64,000 nt of DNA. Source: Alloalcanivorax xiamenensis (lineage in GTDB: Bacteria > Pseudomonadota > Gammaproteobacteria > Pseudomonadales > Alcanivoracaceae). The stretch spans positions 1 to 64,000 of the forward strand of contig NZ_AQPF01000019.1 of NCBI RefSeq assembly GCF_009846745.1, written 5' to 3'. The notes below the pieces were generated by a model. The model saw only the letters and a program-made list of their open reading frames with translations, did not search any database and had not been told where the DNA came from. Shown piece after piece: positions 50,444 through 59,656 of this stretch (its first letter is position 1; each line of letters opens with the position of its first letter). The position numbers and the translations under genes were made by a program.

Positions 50444-51403
50444 ATGGTTACTCGTGTAAAACAACGGATGGTGATGTCGCGTCTGCTGCAGGCGTTGCCC
50501 ATCCTGGTACTGGCCACTTTTATTGTCTTTTGCCTGATGCAATTGATACCGGGTGACATCGCCGTCACCCTGGCCGGAGAAAACGCCTCCCAGGAGCGCA
50601 TCGAACAGATTCGCGAAGCCTACGGTTTGAACCAGCCGTTTCTGGCGCAATACGGCCAGTGGCTGTGGCACGCCGTCACTGGCGATCTGGGCACCGCTCT
50701 GCTCTCCGGCGAACCGGTGGCGCAGACCATTGCCCGCACCTTTCCGAACACCTTATTGGTGGCGCTGTACGCCACGATCCTGTCGGTGCTGATCGGCGTG
50801 CCGCTGGGTATCCTGGCCGCCACCCGTTCCGGCTCCAAGCTGGACGGCGCCATCATGGGCACCGCCTCACTCGGCGTGGCCCTGCCTAATTTCTGGTTCG
50901 GCATGATCCTGGTACTGTTCTTCGCCTTGACCCTGCGCTGGTTCCCGGCCACGGGTTTCGTTTCCCCATTCGAGGACTTTAGCCAGGCGCTGTGGTACGC
51001 CACCTTGCCAGCGCTGGCACTGTGCACCAATGGCATCGCCGAGGTGGCGCGGCAACTGCGCAGCTCCCTGGTGGAAATCCAGTCTTCCCAACATGTACGC
51101 ACGCTACACGCCAAGGGGCTGAGCCCGGCGCGCATCCTCTGGCTACACGGTTTGAAGAACGTCAGCGTCAACCTGCTCACCGTGGTCGGGCTGCTGTTCA
51201 ACAAGATTCTCGCCGCCACCGTGGTGGTGGAAGCGGTGTTCGCCATTCCCGGCATCGGCAGCAGCATCGTCAAGGCGGTATTGGAAGGCGACTTCCCGGT
51301 GGTGCAAGGCGCGGTTCTGGCAATGGTGGTGACGGTCATCCTGATCAACCTGGTAACCGATCTGCTGTGCACCCTTCTCGACCCGAGGATTAACGCATCA
51401 TGA
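50444..51403 (+). CDS. ABC permease 1 (DppB-like)
   Basis: A 319-residue inner-membrane permease with six predicted helices; the N-terminal segment RLLQALPILVLATFIVFCLMQLIPGD and the EAA-loop region (VRTLHAKGLSPARILWLHGLKN) match the OppB/DppB family. ATG at 50444. It overlaps the next permease start by 4 bases (ATGA). Confidence 0.93.
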   Translation: MVTRVKQRMVMSRLLQALPILVLATFIVFCLMQLIPGDIAVTLAGENASQERIEQIREAYGLNQPFLAQYGQWLWHAVTGDLGTALLSGEPVAQTIARTFPNTLLVALYATILSVLIGVPLGILAATRSGSKLDGAIMGTASLGVALPNFWFGMILVLFFALTLRWFPATGFVSPFEDFSQALWYATLPALALCTNGIAEVARQLRSSLVEIQSSQHVRTLHAKGLSPARILWLHGLKNVSVNLLTVVGLLFNKILAATVVVEAVFAIPGIGSSIVKAVLEGDFPVVQGAVLAMVVTVILINLVTDLLCTLLDPRINAS

Positions 51404-52296
51404 CCCATCTGACGCTGTCCGAAGCGGAACCCTTGCCGCACTGGGAAGAGCCGGCGCTACCGGTTCGCCTGCTGCGCTGGCTGCGCCGCGATCCGCGCGC
51501 CGCCATCAGTCTCGGCATTCTGGTGATCATTCTTGGCGCCGCTTTGCTGGCGCCGTGGATCGCGCCCTACTCGCCCACGGACCAGAACGGCGAGCTGATA
51601 CTGGCCGGCCCCAGCGCCGCGCACTGGCTCGGCACCGACGACCTCGGCCGGGATGTGTTGAGCCGTCTGATCCATGGTGGCGCCAATTCCCTCTACGCGG
51701 CGCTACTGGCGGTTTCCGTGGCACTGGTGATCGGCCTGCCGCTGGGACTGATTGCCGGCTTCGCCGGCGGCTGGGTGGACACCGTCATCAGCCGCCTGAT
51801 CGATACCTTCCTGTCGTTCCCGGCCATCATTCTGGCGGTGGCGGTCACCGGCGCCATGGGCATCGGTCTGACCAACGCGATGATTTCCGTGGGGCTGGTG
51901 TTCGCACCGCAGATCGCCCGGCTGATTCGCGCCCGCACCCTGGTGGTACGACAGGAACTGTACGTGGACGCGGCGCGCTGCTTCGGTGCCTCGCCGGCAC
52001 GACTGCTGATCAAACACGTACTGCCGAACGCGGTTCAACCGGTGATCGTGCAGAGCACCTTGCTGCTGGCGGTGGCGTTGCTGGCCGAGGCGAGTTTGAG
52101 CTTTCTTGGCCTCGGCGTGCAGCTGCCCGAGGTGAGCTGGGGCTCGATGATCGCCCGGGGTTACCTGTACATGTCCATCGTGCCCGAGCAAATGTACGCC
52201 CCCGGGGTGCTGATCATGATCACCGCGGTGGCCTTCAACACCCTGGGCGAGTCCCTGCGCGCGGCACTTGATCCCACCACCCAGGGTCACGGGTGA
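51400..52296 (+). CDS. ABC permease 2 (DppC-like)
   Basis: A 298-residue inner-membrane permease. Features: N-terminal helix (ISLGILVIILGAALLAPWIAPYSP), HWLGTDDLGRDVLSRLIHGG, the EAA loop region (YVDAARCFGASPARLLIKHVLPNAVQPV) and the OppC-type GLGVQLPEVSWGSMI motif. It completes the DF-A-B-C importer. A hairpin-rich region with T-runs follows. Confidence 0.93.
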   Translation: MTHLTLSEAEPLPHWEEPALPVRLLRWLRRDPRAAISLGILVIILGAALLAPWIAPYSPTDQNGELILAGPSAAHWLGTDDLGRDVLSRLIHGGANSLYAALLAVSVALVIGLPLGLIAGFAGGWVDTVISRLIDTFLSFPAIILAVAVTGAMGIGLTNAMISVGLVFAPQIARLIRARTLVVRQELYVDAARCFGASPARLLIKHVLPNAVQPVIVQSTLLLAVALLAEASLSFLGLGVQLPEVSWGSMIARGYLYMSIVPEQMYAPGVLIMITAVAFNTLGESLRAALDPTTQGHG

Positions 52297-52359
52297 TGCC
52301 TTTTTATGACCGCCGCCCGCGGTCACCCGCGGGGCCATCGCTGAAGCGACGTTAAAAAG

Positions 52360-52416
52360 GGCGCCCGGCCATTTTTTTAGCGCCCCGCCGTCAGAGGCAG
52401 GTCGGGGCGCTCTTTG
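52360..52416 (+). terminator. Hairpin/T-run region after the importer
   Basis: GGGCGC at 52360 can pair with GCGCCC at 52380 across a run of seven T, and AGCGCCCCG (52379-52387) pairs perfectly with CGGGGCGCT (52403-52411), followed by CTTTG. The two alternatives suggest a terminator or attenuator between the transporter operon and the acyl-CoA ligase gene, which starts at 52458. Confidence 0.5.
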
Positions 52417-52457
52417 TATTGATCGAGGCCGATGAGGCCGATAAGGAGAGCAACCTG

Positions 52458-54131
52458 ATGTCCAGCCAGACCCAAGCCGAGTTCAATCCGGTCGCGGTCC
52501 CCGGTTCCGCCTGGGCCGGAGAGACCGTGGAATACCTGCGCGGCGAGAAACCTCTGCATGAATACCTGCAACAGCACGCCGAGGAAGTGCCCGATCGCCG
52601 CGCCTACATTTATTACGGCACCGAGCTGACCTGGGGCGAGGTGGGCGACAAGGTACGCCGCCTTGCCGCCTACCTGAGCCAGCAAGGCGTTGGCGAAGGT
52701 GACCGGGTAGCGCTGTACATGCAGAACTGCCCGCAGTACATCATTGCGCACTACGCGGTTCAAAGCCTGGGCGGTATCGTGACACCGGTGAACCCGCAGT
52801 ACAAAGCGGCGGAAATCGCCTACCAGTTGAGCAACGCCGAGGTTTGCGCGCTGATCGCCGCGCGCAATCTGTACCCCAATGTCGCTCAGGTTCGGGATCA
52901 GGTCCCGACCCTGAACACAGTTCTGACTCTCGCCTACGGCGACTACCTGCCGGCGGAGCCGACCCTGGAAATCCCCGGCGAACTGCTGGACGAACCGGAC
53001 CAGGCGCCGGCGGACACCGTGGATCTCAGCCTGGTATTACGCGACACAGTACCGCTGACCGAATTGCCGTCCGCCGATCTTTGGAACGGTATCGGCCTGA
53101 TGACGTTCACCTCCGGCACCACTGGCCGCCCCAAGGGGGCCATGCTCAGCTACGGCAGCAGCCTGTTCAAAATGGCGGCGTCGTTCCAGGCCAACCGCCT
53201 GAAGGCGGATGGCATTGGTCTGGCCATCGCGCCTCTGTGCCATATCGCCGGCATGAACATGGGCGTGTACATGCCGGTATACGCCCGGCGCACCACCGTG
53301 ATCCTGGCGCGCTTCGATCCGGAAACCACCGCCAGGGCGTTGCACCAATACCGTTGTGACATGTGGTACTCCATCGCGCCGATGAACCGGGCGCTGCTGG
53401 ACATGCCCAACATCCGCGACTACGACCTGAGCAGCCTGATCAATAACCCGGCCACCAGCTTCGGCATGCCGGTGACGGAAAAGCTGGCCGAGGAATGGAA
53501 GGCGCTGACCGGCTGTCAGATGCACGAAGCCTCCTATGGCCTGAGCGAAACCCACACTTCCGATACCTTCATGCCCAAGGATCGCATCAAGTGGGGCAGC
53601 TGCGGTGTGCCGGTGGCGGGCAACGAGATCCGCATTCTCGATATGGAAAACAAAGCGCCACTGGGTCCCAACCAGAGCGGAGAGATCGTGGTGCGCAATC
53701 CAGCGGTGTTCAAAGGCTACTGGAAGCGGGACGAAGCCACCGCCGAGACGCTGCGTGACGGCTGGGTGCACACCGGCGATGTCGGTTACCTGGACGAGGA
53801 CGGCTATCTGTTCTTCACCGGCCGGGTAAAGGAAATGATCAAGTGTTCCGGCTACAGCGTTTTTCCGGAAGACGTGGAAGCACTGATGCAGGATCACCCG
53901 GCCATTGCCCAGAGCGCGGCCATTGGTATTCCCGATGACAAACGCGGCGAGACCGTCAAACTGTTCGTGGTGCTCAAACCCGACCACAAAGACAAGGTCA
54001 GCGAGCAGGATCTGATCGATTGGGCCAGGGAGCACATGGCGGCGTATAAATACCCACGCCACATCGCCTTTGTCGATAGCCTGCCGGCCACCCCCGCCGG
54101 CAAAGTGCTGCGCCGCTTACTGAAGGATTAA
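52458..54131 (+). CDS. Acyl-CoA ligase (AMP-binding)
   Basis: ATP-dependent acyl-CoA synthetase of 557 residues that activates a carboxylic acid via an acyl-adenylate. Landmarks: P-loop FTSGTTGRPKGAM, CGVPVAGNEIRI, FTGRVKEMIKCSGYSVFPEDVEA and the C-terminal catalytic Lys in TPAGKVLRRLLKD. It starts MSSQTQAEFNP with AAGGAG upstream. Substrate class (medium/long-chain or aromatic) is not readable. It follows the importer and lies about 7 kb from the acyl-CoA carboxylase, so an acid-import, activation and carboxylation pathway is possible. Confidence 0.93.
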   Translation: MSSQTQAEFNPVAVPGSAWAGETVEYLRGEKPLHEYLQQHAEEVPDRRAYIYYGTELTWGEVGDKVRRLAAYLSQQGVGEGDRVALYMQNCPQYIIAHYAVQSLGGIVTPVNPQYKAAEIAYQLSNAEVCALIAARNLYPNVAQVRDQVPTLNTVLTLAYGDYLPAEPTLEIPGELLDEPDQAPADTVDLSLVLRDTVPLTELPSADLWNGIGLMTFTSGTTGRPKGAMLSYGSSLFKMAASFQANRLKADGIGLAIAPLCHIAGMNMGVYMPVYARRTTVILARFDPETTARALHQYRCDMWYSIAPMNRALLDMPNIRDYDLSSLINNPATSFGMPVTEKLAEEWKALTGCQMHEASYGLSETHTSDTFMPKDRIKWGSCGVPVAGNEIRILDMENKAPLGPNQSGEIVVRNPAVFKGYWKRDEATAETLRDGWVHTGDVGYLDEDGYLFFTGRVKEMIKCSGYSVFPEDVEALMQDHPAIAQSAAIGIPDDKRGETVKLFVVLKPDHKDKVSEQDLIDWAREHMAAYKYPRHIAFVDSLPATPAGKVLRRLLKD

Positions 54132-54152
54132 GAGCCTGTTCACGAGACCGCC
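54131..54152 (+). repeat. Dispersed AGAGCCTGTT motif, copy after ligase gene
   Basis: AGAGCCTGTTCACGAGACCGCC begins immediately at the ligase stop codon; its last base of TAA is the first base. It is followed by a small GCCGTCATGCGGC hairpin. Related to the copies at 15527, 22286 and the ends of the MITE-like element. Confidence 0.45.
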
Positions 54153-54241
54153 GTCATGCGGCGGTCACCGTTTCGTCACACCAGTGTCATCGCCGTTCTG
54201 TACACCCCAAGGGCAACCAAAATGACAACGGGAGACGATTC

Positions 54242-56119
54242 ATGGCGACTTGGCGACTTCTGGCCACCACTACGGTATTGGCCGCCGCCCTCAGTGCCTG
54301 TGGGGGAGACAGCGACAACAACGACAACCCGGCGCCGCCGGTAATCACCCCGGAAAGCATCAGCCTGCAACTGCTCGGCCGCTACAGCAGCGGCGAATTC
54401 GGTGTCAGCGCGGCGGAAATTCCCGCCTACCACGCCGGCACCAAGCGGGCTTTCGTGGTCAACGCCCGGAAAGGCGCGGTGGATGTATTGGATCTGAGCG
54501 ACCCGGCCAACCCGGTGCACGCCGACACCCTGACCACCGAAACCATTGGCGAGGGCACCGTGGTCAACAGCGTCGCCGTGCACGGCGATCTGGTGGCGCT
54601 GGCGGTGGAGGCACCGACCAAGACCGACCAGGGCCATCTGGCGCTGTATGAGGCCGACACCCTCGAGCTGATCTCCACCACGACGGTTGGCGCTCAACCG
54701 GACATGGTGACCTTCACCCCGAACGGCCGGTACGTTCTGCTCGCCAACGAAGGCGAGCCCAGCGACGATTACAGTGTGGACCCGGAAGGCTCCATCAGTG
54801 TCGTCGATATTACCGAACCGGCCAGCCCGCAGCCCGCTATCGCGGATTTCACCGCCTTCAACGACCGCAAGGACGAGTTGTTGGCCAACGGCGTGCGCAT
54901 TTTCGGCCCCGACGCGTCCGTGGCCATGGACCTGGAACCGGAATACATCGCGGTTTCCGCCGACAGCAGCAAGGCCTGGGTCACTCTGCAGGAAAATAAC
55001 GCACTGGCCATCGTCGATATCGCCAGCGCCACCGTCAACGACGTGGTCGCACTGGGCGCAAAGGACCACGGTGAAGCCGGCAACGGGCTCGACGTCTCCG
55101 ATGACGACGGCGCCATCAACATCACCACCTGGCCCGGCGTCAAAGGCCTGTACCTGCCGGATGCCATCGCCGCCTACCCATCCGGTGACGCCACCTATCT
55201 GGTCACCGCCAACGAGGGCGACGCCCGCGCCTGGGGCGAGGACAATGCCGCCTATTTCGGCACCGAGGACGCCGTGCCCTGCGACGGCGATGCGAGCCAG
55301 GGCTTCGTCGAGGAATGGCGCGTAAAACATCTGGTCCACGCCAACGGTTTTGATCGCCGCTGCGGCGACGATCTGCCGGCCCACCTGCGCGCCCTCGCCG
55401 TCGGCGCCCTGCTCAATCCGGAAACCTTCGCCTACTGCGGCGCCACCGCCGGCGATCCTGGCGACTGCCGCGATGATGAGAAACTCGGCCGTCTCAACAT
55501 CACCTGGACCGAAGGCTATCGCACCGACGAGGCTGGCAACCCGGTGATGTTCAACGAGCAGGGTCTGGAAGACGCCAACGGCGACCGCCTCATGTATGAC
55601 GACCTCTATGCCTTCGGCACCCGGTCCTTCTCGATCTGGAACGAGGACGGCGCCCTGGTATGGGATTCCGGCGACGCCATCGAAACCTTCCTGGCCAGCG
55701 ACGAATGCAAGCTGGGCGCCGAACGCGCCCTCGACTGCAAGACCTTTTTCAATAGCAACCACGAAGAAGGCAGCACCTTCGACGACCGCAGCGACAACAA
55801 AGGCCCGGAGCCCGAAGGCCTGACCATCGGCCAGATCGGTGACAAATACTTCCTGTTCCTGGGCCTGGAGCGGATGGGGGGCATCATGGTGTATGACATT
55901 ACAGACCCCGCCGCGCCCCTTTTCCAGGACTACCTGAACACCCGCGAGGAATGGGTGGCTGAGGACGTCTCCTCCGGGGACGTCGGCGACCTGGGCCCGG
56001 AAGGCCTGGCGTTCATCCCCGCGGATCAGTCGCCCAACGGCGAGGCACTGCTGATCGTGGGCAATGAAGTGAGCGGCACCACGGCCATTTACCGGGTTCT
56101 GTCCGAACTGGCGGACTAA
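54242..56119 (+). CDS. Choice-of-anchor I lipoprotein
   Basis: A 625-residue secreted lipoprotein: N-terminal signal (LLATTTVLAAALSAC) with lipobox LSAC and mature GGDSDNN, then a beta-propeller-like region built from YVTN/choice-of-anchor-I repeats (PEGLTIGQIGDKYFLFLGLERMGGIMVYDI near the end). Aspartate/Gly-rich surfaces suggest calcium. Members occur with secreted phosphatases and phosphate responses in other bacteria; the function is not established. GGGAG precedes the ATG by 8 bases, and a strong terminator follows. Confidence 0.85.
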   Translation: MATWRLLATTTVLAAALSACGGDSDNNDNPAPPVITPESISLQLLGRYSSGEFGVSAAEIPAYHAGTKRAFVVNARKGAVDVLDLSDPANPVHADTLTTETIGEGTVVNSVAVHGDLVALAVEAPTKTDQGHLALYEADTLELISTTTVGAQPDMVTFTPNGRYVLLANEGEPSDDYSVDPEGSISVVDITEPASPQPAIADFTAFNDRKDELLANGVRIFGPDASVAMDLEPEYIAVSADSSKAWVTLQENNALAIVDIASATVNDVVALGAKDHGEAGNGLDVSDDDGAINITTWPGVKGLYLPDAIAAYPSGDATYLVTANEGDARAWGEDNAAYFGTEDAVPCDGDASQGFVEEWRVKHLVHANGFDRRCGDDLPAHLRALAVGALLNPETFAYCGATAGDPGDCRDDEKLGRLNITWTEGYRTDEAGNPVMFNEQGLEDANGDRLMYDDLYAFGTRSFSIWNEDGALVWDSGDAIETFLASDECKLGAERALDCKTFFNSNHEEGSTFDDRSDNKGPEPEGLTIGQIGDKYFLFLGLERMGGIMVYDITDPAAPLFQDYLNTREEWVAEDVSSGDVGDLGPEGLAFIPADQSPNGEALLIVGNEVSGTTAIYRVLSELAD

Positions 56120-56134
56120 TACCTGATCCTGCCC

Positions 56135-56174
56135 GGGGCGGCGTCCGGCGACTACCGGCGCCGCCCCTGTTTTT
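56135..56174 (+). terminator. Rho-independent terminator after the lipoprotein gene
   Basis: GGGGCGGCG, then CCGG, a 6-base loop and CCGG, then CGCCGCCCC make a strong GC stem (56135-56167) followed by TGTTTTTA, a textbook intrinsic terminator 15 bases after the stop codon. Confidence 0.9.
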
Positions 56175-56319
56175 ATCCGCGCACTTCATTAATATCGTAT
56201 TATTTACTTGTCGGCGCGCGCGCCCGACTTATCTTTTAGCCCCAATCGGGTTGCATAATACCCCCAAGAAAGTCAATCATTCTGACCAATGACCCTCAGC
56301 CAATCGAGACAGTGAGTCG

Positions 56320-56760
56320 ATGATGACAGAGAGCCTTTCCCCCGAAGACCTGGACGCCACCCTGGAGACCCTCCATTTCGCCTTTCGCGGCCTGGTCGCC
56401 GAACCGGACGCCATCCTCAAGAACTATGGCCTGTCCCGCATCCATCACCGTCTGCTGTTCTTCATCAGCCGCTACAATGACCTCAGCGTCAATGAGCTGG
56501 TGGAAGCCATGCGCCTGACCAAGCAGGCCATTCACAAACCGCTGAAGACCCTGGCCGAGCAGGGTTACGTGAACGTGCGCCGGGACGACAACGACAAACG
56601 CATCAAACGCCTGTCCCTCACCGAGCAAGGCAAGGCCCTGCAGGCTCACCTCACCGGCATTCAGCACAAGCTGTTAAACGAATCCTTCGCCGAAACCGGC
56701 AATGATCACGAGGGCTGGCGCCGCGTCATGGAGGCCATGGCACGGCGGCTGGGCGGCTGA
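56320..56760 (+). CDS. MarR-family regulator
   Basis: A 146-residue winged-helix regulator. The MarR DNA-binding core is LSVNELVEAMRLTKQAIHKPLKTLAEQGYVNVRRDDNDKRIKRLSLTEQGKAL. The N- and C-terminal helices would form the dimer interface. Two adjacent ATG codons; either could be used. The upstream 150 bases are AT-rich and probably carry its promoter. Target genes not evident; the flanks are the lipoprotein gene and a toxin-antitoxin pair. Confidence 0.92.
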   Translation: MMTESLSPEDLDATLETLHFAFRGLVAEPDAILKNYGLSRIHHRLLFFISRYNDLSVNELVEAMRLTKQAIHKPLKTLAEQGYVNVRRDDNDKRIKRLSLTEQGKALQAHLTGIQHKLLNESFAETGNDHEGWRRVMEAMARRLGG

Positions 56761-56886
56761 GCCTGAAACCCGGGCTCTTTGCCTGGCAGGCATCGCGGCA
56801 TGCTCTGTTGAGGTAACTTGCCCCCCTACACCCAAGTGATAGATTGAAAACCCACCAAATGATTTCACCAGGACCCGGTGATTGTA

Positions 56887-57333
56887 ATGAGTTCCCCTGA
56901 TACTGAAGGCAATGCCGCCCGCGTCCATGCCCGCTTCTGGAAAGCCGTGGGAATCCCATCCCGGGGGGCTAAACTGCATAAAACGCTGCGGGACGGGATG
57001 CCTTACACGGTGTACATCAAACTCGCCGCGGAAGCGGGTTTGGAACAGAAAGAGCTGGCCCGGTATGTGATCATCCCTCCCGCTACCCTACAACGCCGGG
57101 CCAAGACCAGGCGCTTCAAGATGGAGGAAGGCGACAGGTTGTACCGGTTCGCGGAGGTGCTCAAGTCGGCGACGGACCTGTTCGAGGGAGACAAAGCCCG
57201 GGCCCGGCAATGGTTACTCAATCCCGTTCGTGGCCTCGGTGGACGCCGCCCGGTCGAGATGATCGCCACCTCGGCGGAAGCGGAGGCCGTGCTGAATCTG
57301 ATCGGCCGCCTGGAACACGGCGTGGCCGTATGA
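56887..57333 (+). CDS. Xre/ParS-type antitoxin (RES partner)
   Basis: A 148-residue antitoxin of the Xre/MbcA/ParS group: N-terminal YTVYIKLAAEAGLEQKELARYVIIPPATLQRR helix-turn-helix, then a DUF2384 domain (RLYRFAEVLKSATDLFEGDKARARQWLLNPVRGLGGRRPVEM). It shields the RES toxin next to it. ATG at 56887 is preferred; an in-frame GTG at 56878 is possible. A TCACC ... GGTGA dyad around 56865-56882 overlaps the start region and may be its operator. Overlaps the toxin start (ATGA). Confidence 0.92.
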   Translation: MSSPDTEGNAARVHARFWKAVGIPSRGAKLHKTLRDGMPYTVYIKLAAEAGLEQKELARYVIIPPATLQRRAKTRRFKMEEGDRLYRFAEVLKSATDLFEGDKARARQWLLNPVRGLGGRRPVEMIATSAEAEAVLNLIGRLEHGVAV

Positions 57334-57800
57334 GTTCGATTCCAGCGTATCGCCTGGTAAAGAAGAAGTGGCAAGCAACCGCCTTCGACGGCGAGGGAGC
57401 CCGTCTCTACGGCGGGTGCTGGAACAGCCGGGGGCGGTCTTGCGTCTACTTGGCGGGCTCGGAGTCACTGGCCATCCTGGAAGTGATGGTGCATCTCGGT
57501 GACTATAGTCTCCTGCACCATTACGCTCTCATGGAGGTGCGGTTGCCAGCGAAGGCCGTACAAACGCTCCCGGACAAGCGATTGTCAGACGACTGGCGGG
57601 ATGAGCCGGCTCCACCGTCCACAGCCAACGTAGGAGACAGCTGGCTGGACGCCAATACCGGTTTGGCGCTAGCCGTTCCCAGCGTGGTGGTCCCCCGTGA
57701 ACAGATCTATCTCCTCAATCCAGGCCACTCCGCCTTCTCGAAGACCGTTGCCGCCGCCAAGCCCCTCCCTTTCCGGCCAGATGCGCGACTTGCCCAATAA
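57330..57800 (+). CDS. RES-domain toxin
   Basis: A 156-residue RES-family toxin; characterised members degrade NAD+ (glycohydrolase or phosphorylase). Conserved polar residues are visible: Arg8 and Tyr7 in PAYRLV, Gly/Trp loop RLYGGCWNSRG, YLAGSESLAILEVMVHL with Ser and Glu, and PSVVVPREQIYLLNP. Coupled to the antitoxin by ATGA. The full set of conserved residues suggests it is active. Below it, 57801-58088 has no gene; it holds an AGTCTTGCC/GGCAAGACT inverted repeat (57923-57931 with 57972-57980) in lower-GC DNA. Confidence 0.92.
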   Translation: MSSIPAYRLVKKKWQATAFDGEGARLYGGCWNSRGRSCVYLAGSESLAILEVMVHLGDYSLLHHYALMEVRLPAKAVQTLPDKRLSDDWRDEPAPPSTANVGDSWLDANTGLALAVPSVVVPREQIYLLNPGHSAFSKTVAAAKPLPFRPDARLAQ

Positions 57801-58088
57801 ACACGACCTGATTTATTTTTGTAAAGACATCCCCAACCACCAACTCCCGCCGCCTGTATCTACCGGCCACCTCCAACACTGATCGTACGAGATCCAGGAG
57901 TCTGGCTTCCCATTTAGGGGCGAGTCTTGCCTTTTGCCCTCCCAAGCAAGAACCGCCTCACAAAGGCAGATGGCAAGACTTGAACCCAAGCCCGGAAGAA
58001 TTGGCTCATCAAGACCTTGGCGGCAACTAAAAATGGCACCATCGTGCAAAAATCATTTTTCTGCGATGGAAAGGGACCAATACGACCG

Positions 58089-59534
58089 ATGGAGAACTCA
58101 CTGGAGAAAATAAAGGGGCAGCAACAGGGGCGACAACAAAGAGTTCACGCTTTCGAGGACGACGCCCTTGGCCATGACGATGCCGTGGCGCTCACCGAGC
58201 GTCTGAAGAAAGGCCGTGTGAGCGCGAAGGAACTGGCCAAGGCCGCCATTGACCGGGCGGAAAGGGTGGACGGCATCCTGCACGCCATCCAGTTGCGCGA
58301 TTACGACTATGCACTCGCATCAGCGCACGATCCAGCACAGGGCATCTTTTCCGGTATCCCCACTTTCATAAAGGACAATACCGATGTGCGTGGCCTACCC
58401 ACCAATCATGGCTCCTGCGCTTTTGTAGCCAATCCCGCTAAAAAAACGGGCGCCTTCGCACGTCAATACATGGCCCAGGGGTTCACCCTGCTTGGCAAAA
58501 GTACGTTGCCTGAATTCGGTTTCAATGCCACCACGGAATTCATGGATCCGAAGCTGGCCACACGCAACCCCTGGCACACAGAATATTCCTGCGGCGCGTC
58601 CTCAGGCGGTTCGGCAGCGCTGGTGGCGGCAGGCGTGATTCCCATCGCGCACGCCAACGACGGCGGCGGTTCCATCCGCATCCCCGCCGCCTGTTGCGGC
58701 CTGGTGGGCCTCAAGCCGACCCGTGGCCGTCTGGTGGATGGAGAAGCAGCACGCTCACTGCCTATCAACATCATCGGCGAGGGTGTGGTGACGCGCAGTG
58801 TGCGTGATACCGCGGCTTTCTTTGCCGGCGCGGAGCGCTACTGGCGTAATCCGAAATTGCCGGAGTTAGGCCTCATCGAGGGCCCGGGCAGCCGGCGCCT
58901 CAAGATCGGTTTGGTCACCAATTCAATCATGGGTACGCCCATCAGCGATGAGACACGGGCAGTAGTAACGGAAACCGCGACCCTGTTAGAAAGTATGGGA
59001 CATATTGTGGTGGAAACACCGCTTTCAGTGACGGACCGTTTCGGCAGCGACTTCACGGTTTACTGGGGCCTGATGACATTCCTGGTAAGCAAATTCGGTA
59101 AGCGCCTTTTCAGTCCGGACTTTGATCCTTCCAAACTGGATGGTCTGACACAGGGACTGGCCGCCCTTTACCGCGAAAAAATTTGGGGAACGATAGGTGT
59201 GTTGCGACGTCTACGCGGCACGACGCGGACTTACCGCGATACCTTCCGCGATTATGATCTGATACTGTCACCGGTGCTGTGTCATGCGCCGCCAAAGCTC
59301 GGACATCTGAGTCCGGAGGTGCCGTTCGACACATTGCTGGATCGGCTTGAAAAATACACGGGCTTTACGCCTTACAACAACATTTCTGGTGGGCCAGCAA
59401 TTTCCTTGCCCATGGGAACGAGTGCGGAGGGATTGCCGATCGGAGTGCACTTCTCGGCCGACCACGGTGACGAAAAAACCTTGCTGGAAATCGCCTTCGC
59501 ATTGGAGGAGGCAAAACCCTGGGCGACGTTGTAA
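58089..59534 (+). CDS. Amidase (amidase-signature family)
   Basis: Ser-Ser-Lys amidohydrolase of about 481 residues: catalytic Lys in FSGIPTFIKDNTDVRG, the signature GASSGGSAALVAAG with the cis-Ser and nucleophile Ser, and DGGGSIRIPAACCGLVGLKPTRG. Substrate (amide, nitrile-derived amide, or dipeptide) is unknown. I start it at MENSLEK, where GGGA lies upstream; an in-frame TTG at 58017 would add 24 residues. The region has lower GC than its neighbours, so the gene may have arrived with the preceding toxin-antitoxin module. Confidence 0.9.
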   Translation: MENSLEKIKGQQQGRQQRVHAFEDDALGHDDAVALTERLKKGRVSAKELAKAAIDRAERVDGILHAIQLRDYDYALASAHDPAQGIFSGIPTFIKDNTDVRGLPTNHGSCAFVANPAKKTGAFARQYMAQGFTLLGKSTLPEFGFNATTEFMDPKLATRNPWHTEYSCGASSGGSAALVAAGVIPIAHANDGGGSIRIPAACCGLVGLKPTRGRLVDGEAARSLPINIIGEGVVTRSVRDTAAFFAGAERYWRNPKLPELGLIEGPGSRRLKIGLVTNSIMGTPISDETRAVVTETATLLESMGHIVVETPLSVTDRFGSDFTVYWGLMTFLVSKFGKRLFSPDFDPSKLDGLTQGLAALYREKIWGTIGVLRRLRGTTRTYRDTFRDYDLILSPVLCHAPPKLGHLSPEVPFDTLLDRLEKYTGFTPYNNISGGPAISLPMGTSAEGLPIGVHFSADHGDEKTLLEIAFALEEAKPWATL

Positions 59535-59604
59535 TGTTCAGAGCCCTTTATCCATTGTTTAAACAGCGACCCCAAAAGATGATCGAGTCACCTTCAGGCA
59601 ATCA

Positions 59605-59631
59605 GAAAAAAGGGCGCCATCCGGCGCCCTG
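59605..59631 (-). terminator. Rho-independent terminator of the metallophosphoesterase gene
   Basis: AGGGCGCC (59611-59618) and GGCGCCCT (59623-59630) form a perfect 8-bp stem with a 4-base loop. Read on the minus strand, it is followed by TTTTTT, as expected for the gene ending at 59657. The A-rich side may also help end the amidase transcript. Confidence 0.88.
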
Positions 59632-59656
59632 AAAATGAGGGTAGTTACTTTTATGG

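Noticed and set aside
57955..57990. Possible tRNA 3' end (GGTTCAAGTC-like string on the minus strand)
   Set aside because: The T-stem does not pair and no acceptor or anticodon arms can be built around it.
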